This document shows positions 11,901 through 23,136 of a stretch of 64,000 bases of DNA, in pieces. The notes under the pieces were generated by a model. That model was not told the origin of the DNA. It was given only the letters and a program-made list of their open reading frames with translations, and did not search any database. This DNA is from Marisa cornuarietis. Lineage: Eukaryota > Mollusca > Gastropoda > Architaenioglossa > Ampullariidae. Positions within the stretch are counted from its first letter, which is position 1, and every line of letters starts with the position of its first letter. Where the stretch lies: NCBI GenBank assembly GCA_004794655.1, contig SMMW01000171.1, forward strand, positions 1,053,798-1,117,797, in the 5' to 3' direction. The position numbers and the translations under genes are program-made.

Positions 11901-12115
11901 CTCATCTCACAAGTCCTGTCTAACTACTAGTAGTAGTCGTGTTGTACAGCTAGTCTCACAAGTCCTGTCTAACTACTAGTAGTAGTCGTGTTGTACAGCT
12001 CATCTCACAAGTCCTGTCTAACTACTAGTAGTAGTCGTGTTGTACAGCTCATCTCACAAGTCCTGTCTAACTACTAGTAGTAGTCGTGTTGTACAGCGAG
12101 TCTAAGTTCTGTCCT
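8968..12115. repeat. 49-bp satellite-like array, about 64 copies (3.1 kb)
   Basis: Basic unit: GTAGTAGTCGTGTTGTACAG, then CTCATCTCACAAGTCCTGTC and a variable CTACTAGTAG end. Shorter units with CCTCTTTACTAG also occur. Recurring variants (GGCCATC, GCTAGTC, GCCCATC, GTCATGTC) give higher-order structure: the rare GTCATGTC unit occurs at about 9281 and 9763, 482 bp apart, inside a duplicated block. This is the longest array in the window. Confidence 0.97.
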
Positions 12116-12410
12116 CTTACCATGAGTAGCGCCAGTCGGACAATGGAGAGAGAGAGAAAGAGTGCAGGATGTTGTGAGGGTGAGGATGTCAGGCTGCCGT
12201 GTGACACCGTGGGTCCTGGGAGGATCGTACTGGTAGACTTGCTGTCGCTTGTGATCTTCCTGATTGTTTCGCAAGCCACTGGTCTGTCAGCCATCTTCAT
12301 CTCCTACATACCTCGGCTTTTGCCTCGGGAGTAGACCATCAGTTGGTTGTTTCTTGAAGAGTGAACTGGGGTGAGGTGAGGACAGGATCCTCCGCTAATG
12401 ACGAGGACTG

Positions 12411-12905
12411 TTAGTGTGTGTGCTGGTGACTGTGTACAGCAGGTGGTGTTTCACCAACAGCCGCCAGTCATGACCAGTCTTAGTGTCTGTGCTGGTGACT
12501 GTGTACAGCAGGTGGTGTATCACCAACAGCCGCCAGTCATGACCAGTCTTAGTGTCTGTGCTGGTGACTGTGTACAGCAGGTGGTGTATCACCAACAGCC
12601 GCCAGTCATGACCAGTCTTAGTGTCTGTGCTGGTGACTGTGTACAGCAGATGGTGTATCACCAACAGCCGCCAGTCATGACCAGTCTTAGTGTCTGTGCT
12701 GGTGACTGTGTACAGCAGGTGGTGTATCACCAACAGCCGCCAGTCATGACCAGTCTTAGTGTCTGTGCTGGTGACTGTGTACAGCAGGTGGTGTATCACC
12801 AACAGCCGCCAGTCATGACCAGTCTTAGTGTCTGTGCTGGTGACTGTGTACAGCAGATGGTGTATCACCAACAGCCGCCAGTCATGACCAGTCTTAGTGA
12901 CTGTG
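12411..12905. repeat. 69-bp minisatellite, 7 copies
   Basis: The unit contains GCTGGTGACTGTGTACAGCA and CACCAACAGCCGCCAGTC. Because 69 is divisible by three and the unit lacks stops in some frames, both strands show open frames of about 180-190 residues. These are side effects, with no domain and no codon-position pattern. Confidence 0.95.
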
Positions 12906-13330
12906 GCCGTGATTGTGGACAGCAGTCGTGTCAAACATGGCCGCTGTTATCAGCCGGCACTGTGACCCTGACTGTCTAGTCGGATATCCTGTTGATATCA
13001 GTGTTCACGGCCTTGACAACCCTTGAGGACCTTGGTCGGGATTATTGTCAACAAAAAGTATTTCGCGAGCTGCACTTGTTGTGGGCAACATCAGAAGACA
13101 ACTGCTGCCCCCTGGGCACTGCCCCAGACACCAGGTCACGTCCTCCGTGACCTTTAGTTTTCGGGGGGGGGGGCGGGGTTGAGAGAGAGGTCAGGGAATA
13201 ACGAGGTCAAGACAGGTCAAGGCCAGGTGCTGCACATCGTTAGAGACTAGATATTGCTTGACACTAAGCAGGCACAGGTGAAGCTGCACTTTGCGGTTGG
13301 AACTTTCTGGCAGGTGACAAATGGTGCAGG

Positions 13331-13338
13331 TCGCCACA
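13331..13338. repeat. Left 8-bp target-site duplication of the hAT-like element
   Basis: TCGCCACA here matches TCGCCACA at 13538-13545 exactly. Eight bases is the hallmark target-duplication length of hAT transposons. Confidence 0.8.
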
Positions 13339-13537
13339 CAGAGGCGGCCTTTGGGGGTGGCAAGTGGGGCGACCGCCCCAGGCCCCGTGCCTGAGTGGGT
13401 CCCCGCGATAGAAGATTCTTGTGGTATGATATGTTTGGTATATAGCCTACACTTACGGCTCTCGGCCCCCGGGGGCCCCGCATATGACACTCGCCCTGGG
13501 CCCCGCAGAGCCACGAATACTGCTAAGGCCATTACTG
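13339..13537. mobile_element. Non-autonomous hAT-like element (MITE), copy 1
   Basis: A 199-bp element lies between perfect 8-bp direct repeats. It starts CAGAGGCGGCCTT and ends AAGGCCATTACTG, imperfect terminal inverted repeats matching at 9 of 13 positions and starting with CAG as in many hAT elements. The interior is rich in GGGGCCCC and contains a central GATTCTTGTGGTA block. It codes for nothing. A relative lies at 53958-54166 in the same orientation. Confidence 0.75.
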
Positions 13538-13545
13538 TCGCCACA
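13538..13545. repeat. Right 8-bp target-site duplication of the hAT-like element
   Basis: TCGCCACA, identical to 13331-13338. Confidence 0.8.
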
Positions 13546-13677
13546 GTGGTGCTGGTGCTACAACACCTGGTGTTTCCACTTGCGGCAGATTAGATGTCTT
13601 CCACCTTCGGACATAAGGAAGTGAGGTCGCCACGTGACTTGTGCAGAGCTTTTTCTTGCTGTGCGCATGGAGGATCT

Positions 13678-13997
13678 ACTGTGAGTACATGAGCACTGTA
13701 CTGTGAGTACGTTAATTCTTTACTGTGAGTACATAAGCACTGTACTGTGAGTACATGAGCACTGTACTGTGAGTACATAAGCACTTTACTGTGAGTACAT
13801 GAGCACTGTACTGTGAGTACATGAGCACTGTACTGTGAGTACATGAGCACTGTACTGAATACGTGAGCACTGTACTGTGAGTACATAAGCACTGTACTGT
13901 GAGTACATGAGCACTGTACTGTGAGTACGTTAATCCTTTACTGTGAGTACATGAGCACTGTACTGTGAGTACATGAGCACTGTACTGTGAGCACTGT
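13678..13997. repeat. 22-bp minisatellite, about 14 copies
   Basis: The unit is ACTGTGAGTACATGAGCACTGT with variants ACATAAGC and ACGTTAATYCTTT. The first and last four bases (ACTG...CAGT-like) are loosely self-complementary. Confidence 0.95.
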
Positions 13998-14315
13998 TAA
14001 CATGACACAGTCCGTGTGATGCCAATTCCCTCTTTTCTCACTGGAATAAATAATTTGTGAGTGGAAAGTGCAAGCAGTGCACAGCTAGGTGTGTGGCCTC
14101 CTGTGTGTGTGATTGTAACGGGACTGCTCAATGACCGTTAGCTGGCGCTGAGTCATCATCCGACTCTTTTCTCTTTGGTCTCAGGGTGCGGAATGCTTTG
14201 CCACCATCACCTCACACCATGACCATCTTAGGCGTCGTCAAGTCTGGTTTTCTAGAAATACTTCAGTAGCTGGTACCAACCGTTCCAAGCTCATCGAGCT
14301 GCTGGTAGGACAATA

Positions 14316-14502
14316 GAGAGTTTGAGATCCACGACGCGTAGGGAGACGTGTGCGGCAACGAGAACGGCGAGCCTCTAAGCCTACCCGTTTTGAGAAAGTG
14401 ATTGGTTGGCTTTTGTGGATGTGATGATGTAGGGCGCAAATTCCCGTGACGCTACAGGTTGCCGTTCACACACGCGTCGCACGAGCACTGAATCTCAAAC
14501 TC
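14316..14502 (+). mobile_element. TA-flanked MITE, copy 1
   Basis: TA (14314-14315), then GAGAGTTTGAGATCCACGAC, with the other end GAATCTCAAACTC followed by TA (14503-14504). The terminal inverted repeats and TA duplication suit the Tc1/mariner superfamily. The 187-bp body has no coding capacity. Copy 2 lies 3.2 kb downstream, inverted. The superfamily call rests only on the TA target and the ends. Confidence 0.7.
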
Positions 14503-14504
14503 TA

Positions 14505-17500
14505 TTGTCTTACACAAGTGTTATTATTGTTGTTGTTGTATTTACCGCCACCTCTATTCACTGCCGGCTGCCTTCCAAATCACGCGCCATAACAGAAATT
14601 GGAAGCTACCCGCTTTTCTTGTTTCAGTGACAAGACCCGGATATAGGGAAGACAGAACAGTGGGAGGGGTGGTCTAGACAGTCGTGGCATGCATAGATCA
14701 TCAGGGCTCTGGTTACCCTCCCAAGCCCATGGCATGTATTGTGTACACGGAGATAAATAACATTTTATAAACAACCTCCTCGCCAGAACATTCCAGCCTC
14801 ACACGTTGACATGTTTCATGGAGGAAGAGCACACAAGCGCCACTACAGTGCCAAGGGCTTTGGTGAATGTGCAAAGGCCCCCTGGTCAGAGCTCGTAGAA
14901 ATCAGTGTCGTGCTGCTTGGGTTTTTTTTTTTAAAGGTGCAAGTCACGTGACTTCAGCAGACATCGGGAGAGCGAGAGAATGAGGGATGAGCACTTCCGC
15001 CTCGTTGGGAGAAAGCGGGGTGGTGCGTGGAATGAGTGGTGTGGCAGGCATGTGAACGTGCACGCCTGCACCCTGTACGCATGTTGGATGGCGATGGGAG
15101 TGGCTCAGTGTGGCCACTGCCGTGCAGGCGCTGTATTGACGTCCTCCACACGCCCTGTGGAACGTGTGTGCACGCGTGTGTGCGTGTGTCCACGCGTGTG
15201 TGCTCTCCCATGTCGCCGCGTGAGTAGCCAGAGCGTCAGCCACCCAGTGTCGGCTTCTGTCTGTCGTTTGACTTGTTGTGTCGGACGACATCGTCAAGAG
15301 TCTCTACCCCCTCCCCCCCCGCTGTGCTTCCGAAAACATCTGCCATGGCTTGTATGGGCGGTCTTGAAAACGTGTGACATGTCAGTCTCACGTGACAGAT
15401 GGACTGTTCACACTATACATAGCAAAGTGGACCTGCACAGGAGACCTCACCTGACAACAACAACACGGCTCTTAAAATAACTTCTGTCAGCGGGTGTTGT
15501 GGAGCGGGTGGAAGTGGGAGGTGGTAGGTTTTGTCTGGCAGACGACACTACAGGGTACAGCCACGTGTGGAAGCGGCCGCTGACCCGAGAAGACAGACGT
15601 GGTGCTCCCCGGGTGTCAAGGCCGCCAACTCCCCCTCCCACGTGGTGTGACAGCGTGCACTCCCTTTTGTTAGCCGGCGGACCACACCAGAGGGCGCTAG
15701 CTGGTGCTTGCGCAACCAATAAGGGTGGGAATGGGGGAGCAGTCATGTGACGTAGCGACTACGTCAAGCGCCGGCCGTTTGCGCGCAGCTTGTCACGTAC
15801 TCGTCCCACGATGTCACACGTGACACGTGTCACACTGTGGCGCAGTGTGGGTTGAAGACAGCGATGATGCATTGTTCACCAGACCGTGTCGTCCCGCCCT
15901 ACTGACAAATATCACAGTTTTTGTGGCGAGTTCAAGGCCATCGCTTACAGCCCCCAGGTATGTGACTGCACGGTGGAGGACACTTCCTCCCAAACGAGTA
16001 GGAGTACGAGTATGAGTAGCAGCTGCAGAGAAATTTACTTTAAAAACGACGGAAGTGTCGCCGTAGTTCGTGGCGATCTGATTGAGATGAAGGACTGGAC
16101 TGTGTCTACGACCTACGTGACCTGTCAGTACTGGACATCAGGACATGTTCATGACACTCATGAGGTGCACTTCCTGCTGGTATAGCCACTTATTATATCT
16201 ATTACTACTACTATATATATATATATATATGGGTGTGTGTCTGCTATATTCGCCTATCTTACATTATTAATATTATTATTACATCGTGCAGTTATCTTTC
16301 ACGTCTGTGTTAGTCTCTGTCACTTCACTGCGCATGTCAGTGAAAAACATGGATGTAATGAGTCTACTCCTGTGATGAGTTGGAATGCTGTGTTCTCTTT
16401 CGTCTTCTATGGCTACTTAAGTATTTGTTATGTTTACTGTTTGTTCAGTCTACTTAAGAATCAAATGAATCATCGTCAACACTTTTATGCTGGCTAACAC
16501 AGATGGGAGATTTCACCAAGTGCTTTTACTACTTCTAAGTGTCTTGTTTAAATGTATCATTAGGTTTATTGCTATTCCAATCAATGTAAGACACTAGTTC
16601 CTGAAAAACAAGTATCAGCATTCATAATAATGGTTCTCTGGACACAGACATAAGTTCTTCATCGAACAGTACAATTGGAGCACAGTTGTAAATCCCTTTG
16701 TTGCCGCTTAAAGCACATGAAGTATATATGTATGTATATATATATATAGTGCCTCAGAAAGTCACCATCATTCACGTGTGCACAACACATAAGGCGGATG
16801 AAATCAGGACCTGGAGAAAAAAGTATCGGAACAGGTCCATGGGAGTTAAGATCCGAACCAACGGAGTTGGATGGTCAGTGTGAGTCTGGATTTTTAGCTT
16901 TGCAGTCTACTTGTTAGCATTTCATTTATTCATTCACTGATCCATTCACTGGTGTCAAATAACGGCCAGTAAACTAATTGTCCTCCAGCACCGGTCGTCA
17001 GGGGATGGTGTAAAAGTGGACACGCAGTGGCTCACCAGCCTCATTTCTTATATCTGTCTCCACCCAAGTTTTGCATGGTATGGCCAGTCATTATACCCAG
17101 CCAGTATTTGTCTCTATCTACTTCAGTTTTTACCACCGTTCAGGGTACCCTGATCGATCTTAAAGTGTCATACCCGTGACAACGCCAAACCACACGGTTT
17201 GCATCGCTTCGATCGTTGTTCTGAGAAAGTATTATTGGGTTACCATGAAAGGTGTTGGAAATGAGTCCTTCGTCTCAGTCTCAGGTGGTATGGTGACTAT
17301 TGAGACCAAACCATCTGAACGGTGTTTTACTTGTTTTCAAGACCTTACCTGGCCCACGATGGTGGGAACCGCGCTTGAAACAGAGTCTTATATTAGTCTT
17401 ATGTTCCATGGATAACAGGATGTCCGCCAGTACTGGGACTGGTTCTCCTAATCATCAACATCACCCTTCGATAAACTGGCACTAGCCCAACTTGAAGCAA

Positions 17501-17710
17501 GCCGGCCAAGAGGACCCAGCAGTACCACTCATCAGACACACGATGAGATGTATGAGCGGCGAAGGCTCCTCAACGCTTGCGATCCTGTGGAGCCGTTAGA
17601 TGAGCTTTGGTGGGCGTCAGCTTCACTCCTTCACGGTCGACAAGCGATTCTTTGGGTTTTCCCCGGCGGCGACTGCCATCTACATACCCTTGTAGGAGCG
17701 TCTTCGGCAG
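14505..17710. other. 3.2 kb between the MITE copies, no supported gene
   Basis: No exon could be supported. 14.9-15.9 kb is G+C-rich with several ACACGTG/CACGTGAC words. (TA)n lies at about 16211-16230, and base composition turns AT-rich from about 16.2 kb. The short open frames lack recognisable domains. Confidence 0.35.
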
Positions 17711-17712
17711 TA

Positions 17713-17901
17713 GAGAGTTTGAGATTCAGCGCTCGCACGACGCGTGCGGGAGCGGCAACCTGTAGCGTCACGGGAATTTGCGTCCTACATCATCACATCC
17801 ACAAAATCCAACCAATCGCTTTCTCACAACGGGTAGGTTTAGAGGCTCGCCGTTCTCGTTGCCGCACACGTCTCCCTACGCGTCGTGGATCTCAAACTCT
17901 C
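17713..17901 (-). mobile_element. TA-flanked MITE, copy 2 (inverted relative to copy 1)
   Basis: Flanked by TA at 17711-17712 and 17902-17903. It begins GAGAGTTTGAGATTCAGCGC and ends GGATCTCAAACTCTC. Internal blocks such as CAACCTGTAGCGTCACGGGA and CGGCGAGCC-type sequence match copy 1 in reverse complement. The short open frame across it is incidental. Confidence 0.75.
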
Positions 17902-17903
17902 TA

Positions 17904-19018
17904 GTGTGTCATGTCAAGACTCAGCCATCGCACCTTCCATCATTTGATGGTGAAAAATGGTTACTGGGGACGCACCAGTGTGGCGACTAAACGGACTAAT
18001 TCATTTGTCTCGTGTTCTCTGTAGGAGATTCGTAGGAGTCTCCTGAAACACTTTGTTTCGAACGCCTGGGTCCGTCGCACCAACTCGATGAGCAATGTGC
18101 GCACCTTACATCACAACAGGGACAACTGGGGATTTTGATTGTTTAAATATGGTGCCAAAGCTGACTTCTGCTGTCCCATAGTTTGCTGAACCTGACCATC
18201 GTTGCTCTGATTTTGAGATGAATGCCCGGGGCACAGCTACCGTCCTTGTAAATAATCGCATCTGAACCTTCTTAAGCTAAACTCCGTTCATGCGGATGTT
18301 CACTCTACACCACCCAGTGGTGCTCACCATGACTTAATTTGCTCTGGTCCCTGCTCAGTTGCTTCCCTTAAGCGTTGGCGCTGGTGGCGAGCTTGTAGGT
18401 CAGATCTTGTAAATCGATGTTGACTTCAGACCGATGCCATCGGCAAAGCAAAAGCCTGGCTACTACATAGATTATAGCGGCCTCCCTCAGATGGACCCAA
18501 AGATGTGGTGGTCCTGAAGTGCATCATGCGGGACAGAGGGGGACAGAGGGTAGCCATGGTGCACACTCACTCCTGGGAAAGACCTAACTGTGGGTGAGGA
18601 GTACCGCACTCCTGGAGCAGTAGTACAGCGCTTCACATCACTGCTAAATAACTGCAAATTGCACGACTTGGGAGATGCGTCTCAATTACAGAAAAAAAGA
18701 CTGCCTGAGGGAAAAAAGTGCACAGGGAAAAAAGTAACAAATAATTTTACAGGGCACCTGTGCACCTGGCATAAGTGGATGCCCTACCTACCCCTATACT
18801 GTGAGTTGCGTGCCTCAGTTACATAGAAAAAAAAGCCAGAGGGAACTATCGCTGTCTTATTAAATGAGTTCATACTTGTGAAAAAAAACACACACACACA
18901 CATAGAGGTTTCTTAGCATCTAGTTTTGGTGAAATTTGACCTTAGTTAGCGACAGGACGGTAAGTGCATTAAAGTAAATCAAATAAGGAAACACAAAATC
19001 TTGTTATTATATTACACA

Positions 19019-19071
<53 letters not shown>

Positions 19072-19600
19072 TATAGTCTCTTGTTTCACTGGAATTAAAT
19101 AATTTACTTCAGTCACAAATCCCGCTGCCCCCCCCCACCTCCATCTCAGAATTGTGTATTTCAATGATTCCATGGGAAACAGAAAATTTTGCTTCCTGTC
19201 ACTTTTGCTTTTATTGTTTGGACTTCATTTTTGAAAAAAATCTGACTTATTATTTCATTGTTCGTTAGTTGTTATATATATATATATATATCTAAAAGGG
19301 ACACTCGGATACTATGATGGGCTTGATGCTAGAATAGGCATTGAGTTTTTTATCTTAACAAAGCCTATAAAAAAAACAGTTTTTTTTGTTGTTCTTTGGT
19401 GCAGCTAAAGGATGGCCACTTGTAAAAATGTTTCAAAGTATGCTTTAGTTAAACCCTTCTTTCTTTTCTCAGTGTTCTTTACTTTTCCTAAAGAAATGTA
19501 TTAAAAACAGATGACAGTGTGTTTTTGAGAACAACTATTGAGAGAACCAAATTGCTCATATTTTTACTTACACACAGGTAAACTCTTCATTAATTATTTT
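17904..19600. other. AT-rich stretch, possible old transposon body
   Basis: No intact frame. (CA)n fills about 19013-19069 and there is a shorter CA run at 18888-18901. Because a LINE/SINE-like 3' tail follows immediately, part of this stretch may be a decayed element, but I recognise no protein motif in it. Confidence 0.3.
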
Positions 19601-19676
19601 TGTGAAGCCCCTTGAGCTTGCCCTTAGGATGGAGATAAAGCACTATACAAGAGACCTTTATTATTATTATTATTAT
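19601..19676 (+). mobile_element. LINE/SINE-type 3' tail ending in (TTA)n
   Basis: AAGCCCCTTGAGCTTG, then GGATGGAGATAAAGCACTATA and (TTA)n. This is the layout of many CR1/L2-like 3' ends in invertebrates (cf. the minus-strand LINE at 63.1 kb, which ends GCGCTATAAAC...(ATT)n). The upstream body could not be recognised. Confidence 0.5.
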
Positions 19677-22600
19677 AAACCACATATTGCATCATGTCAG
19701 CTGCATTTTTATTGAGGCTATAGCACTGTGTACTCTGTTAATATTTTATGTATTAATACACTATCATAACTGTCTACAGGTTAAGTGCATGGTCCCATTA
19801 TTATAACAAGTCAAAGATTATGTGGCAATCAACATACTTAATCTTTTTTCTGAAAGATTGAACAATGTATTTAAAAACATGCGGTTACAAAATGATAACC
19901 TCCATGAAAGTGATATAAAAATGTTTACATATGGGATAATGTTGACACGTCGGCAAAAGCAGATCATTTTCATTACAATGAATGGGAAATACTTACTTAA
20001 GAAGTTGGCTGTCACTTTAGTTCTGTTCAAACAAATCTTACTCACTTTCACACATGCATGATCCTGCCATGAAACCTTTCAGACTGACCAGCTTTGAGGA
20101 AAATTCTAATTTATAAGTATCAGATTTCTGGTATTGGTTTCAATCATTACTGCACTCTCTTGCTCTATTTCTCTTTGCTCAGTGGTTTAGACAGTCCTGT
20201 TATTATTATTCAACCCTACGTGAGATAAGGCCATTACCAAAGGGATTATACACCTTCACAGTGTCATCCTGTCAGCACTGCTGTCTGAACTGACAGTTGG
20301 TGTTCGGTCATCTTGTTTTGACAACATTGACTGCATCATTGTTGAGATCTTGCACAGTGAGAATAACTGTCTGATATATCACTAATTACCAATGAACTAT
20401 ATACCGTCTTGGAGCCATACAAGTGGCAGTCTTAGGTCAGGTTTGCTTATTGTATTGGATGCCTTCAATTGTCTCAACCATCCTTGCAATCCCTCAAAAC
20501 TGATTTATGTGGCTTAATTACACGTACCTTGTAGTCTTTCTTCAGTTTATTTCAGCTGTATGCATGGGAAGTGTTTGATTTACATATTATTTCATAAATT
20601 TATTGGTCAGTTTTGGTAGTTTCTTGTGATGAGAGAAAACATTTTATTTCCAAGCAAATTTATGTTGTTATCGCATGGAGTAAAGTGCTAAATAATTAGC
20701 TGACACCGAAAGGTAAGGTGGTCAATCAATCATTTTGCAAGTTTTAATCAGCATATTTATGCAGTTTTATTGTATGGAAGTGTGTTGTTTGATGTTTTTT
20801 TTCTGGAGAACTGTAATTTCTCTGTGAGTAAAGGTTACAGATAAGCTTTAAAGAATTCCCAGTAAGAAGAGTCTTCCCTCATTTCACATGCGCTAAGACA
20901 TTTGCACTATTGCATATTACCAATATCTGTATAGTTACATAATTGTTGAGTATGATGATAACAACTGTTTTTATAATAGGTTGAAATGCAGATAAGAATG
21001 ATAATCGACTATATGTGGTCCATTTTAAAAAATCTTTTAATGATTATAGAAAAATTATACATTCGTTTCTAGCTGTTTGTGTGTCATGCTGCTTCATTCA
21101 GTGAATACTTTCATTTCTTTCATGGGACACTTGTTTTAGCATTCAAGTGTCATTGTTATGACAGGAATGTAATGTTTATCAGTTTCCATCAGTCTGCTGT
21201 TAGAATTATTCAATGCATTTACATTATTTCTTAGTAGTGGGTGGAGGGTGCTAGACAGTCGGACACGACCATCCTTACAGTGCTGAAACACCAGTGTATT
21301 TAAAATTACACAAACATTATATTATATATATATGGTAATAGTGTAAGCAACACGTACTCTCCTACAATAAAGATTGTGACAAAACAACTGCATCTACCCA
21401 CCCAACTGAACAGATAGCAGAAGGCAGTAAACTCTCCAAGATTAAAATTCACGCGCCACGAAAATGCCGATGTACTGTTGCTGGGAGGGAAGGAGGGAGG
21501 GAGGGAGGGTATTATTTTAGGAAGTGGCGGGGAGGGAAGGAATTCAACCGTTTGCCGATTCGACCCCCGCACGAGTTGGTTCCACCACAGCTGACAGTCG
21601 ATTGGACCAAATCACCTGGATAGTCATTCGACCACAAAACTAAACAAATTTTGATGTAGTCTCTGTTATTTGCTTAATGGTGCACGCCATTCTTTGTCTC
21701 TTGGTTTGTTTATTTGTGTGTGTGTGTGTGTGTGCGCACGCGTCCATGGGAGAGAGAGGGAGAGAGTGTGTACTGTGTATGCGCGCGTGTATAAGAGAGA
21801 GAGAGAGCGTTTTTGTGTGTGTGTGTGTGTGCGCGTCCATGCGAAAGAGAAGTATTTTCGTTTATTTGGGAAATACCAGTTGTATTTGTGAAGTGCTGTT
21901 TTCTCTGAATAATGAACAAGCGATACACGTCAAGGCAAGGAACAATACCTGGGAATGTTCCTGGAAGAAAGGCGTGTGTATTTATGTATCATGCAATCAT
22001 TACAGGTTTACAATTCCTTGCAAGCTATTCAAACTGCAAGAAAGCTCACCCATAAAATTCGAGTGGAAGATTCAGCTCAGAAAAATACTCGCCTGTGTAT
22101 TGGTGTTGGTTCATTTCATAATCTGTCCTTGACACAGCGGACCGTACATTTGTAAGCAATGGAAGCAGACTCTCACTATGTCATATTATTCCTTCCAATT
22201 ATTGTGTCGCTTGATTTAAATACAAATGTTTCTTTCCGTTTCTTTCTTTCCTGAGTGTTAAGAAAAAGAAAATGGAATGTTGTACATCAGGTATTGTCAT
22301 GATATGACACAGGATACGTTGAACGACCACCCTGATTTTGTCTGTTGGTTTCGATCCCTGCCCTGGGGATGGCGAGGACGTGAAGCACTTCGGAACCTAC
22401 AGCACCGTTGGCATCGTTGTACTCTGTCACTTCTGTGAGTCTTTCTTGCAGTTGATGATTTTCATGCAGTGCGGCTGTAGAGACGATGACTTTTGTTGAG
22501 TATCATTGGGCGGCGACGGTTCTTTTTGCGGCGTTTACATCGGCTCTTTGCTCTCGGAGCCATGGTCTTCACGGCGTTGGGGTGGAGGTGGGTAGTCTGG

Positions 22601-23136
22601 GCACAGCCGAGGCACCCCTTTCTTGTGGCGGGATTTTAACTGAAACGTGCAGCGAAATGTTCCCAATGTTTACGGTTGGTCTGGGTTTGTTTCTGTTGTT
22701 AATCAAGTGAACCACACCACACAACGCTGGAAGCGCCGGTCCTCTCTATTTTCTGGAAATAAATCCTGTCAGGCAAGGGCAAGGCAGGGGTTTGCTGCCA
22801 CATTGAGTTGTTACCAGCCTCGCACCGAGAAGTCCACGCAGATTCTTCTTACCTCTTCTGATGAAGGAGACTAAGAACAGCTCACAGACTTCGTCGGCCG
22901 CCCTGATCGCCGCCTTCACCGCCTGGAAGATAACGAAGACAAGTTATGTGTGCCCTGCCCCCCCCCCCGCCACGTCATTTTTATGGAGACGTGTACAAAA
23001 CGTCATCACACCATACGTCATCACTGGGGCTGTGTGGGGGTGGAGTCTCTTTTGACGTCAAAGTATTTTGACCCCGGGGCAGATGACCTCTCCAGGCCCC
23101 TTGTAATACATGTGTAGATATGTATATATATATATG
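19677..23136. other. 3.4 kb AT-rich, no supported gene
   Basis: Only simple repeats stand out: (GT)n with GA-rich segments at 21713-21833, GGGA repeats at 21485-21508, and a C-run near 22960-22970. No phase-compatible exon of the PAS gene was found here. Confidence 0.35.

Noticed and set aside
8968..12115. CRISPR-like look of regular repeats
   Set aside because: Units are head-to-tail with no unique spacers; this is a tandem array in a eukaryotic genome.
12395..12979. Open frames of 179 and 193 residues on opposite strands
   Set aside because: Consequence of the 69-bp period; both strands cannot be the reason for the repeat, and no coding signature is seen.
22330..22400. Possible second tRNA-like promoter (GGTTTCGATCCC)
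   Set aside because: No A box at a suitable distance and no tail or target duplication.
22861..23055. Possible upstream exon of the PAS gene (KETKNSSQTSSAALIAAFTAWK)
   Set aside because: No bHLH motif and no convincing acceptor/donor pair with compatible phase.
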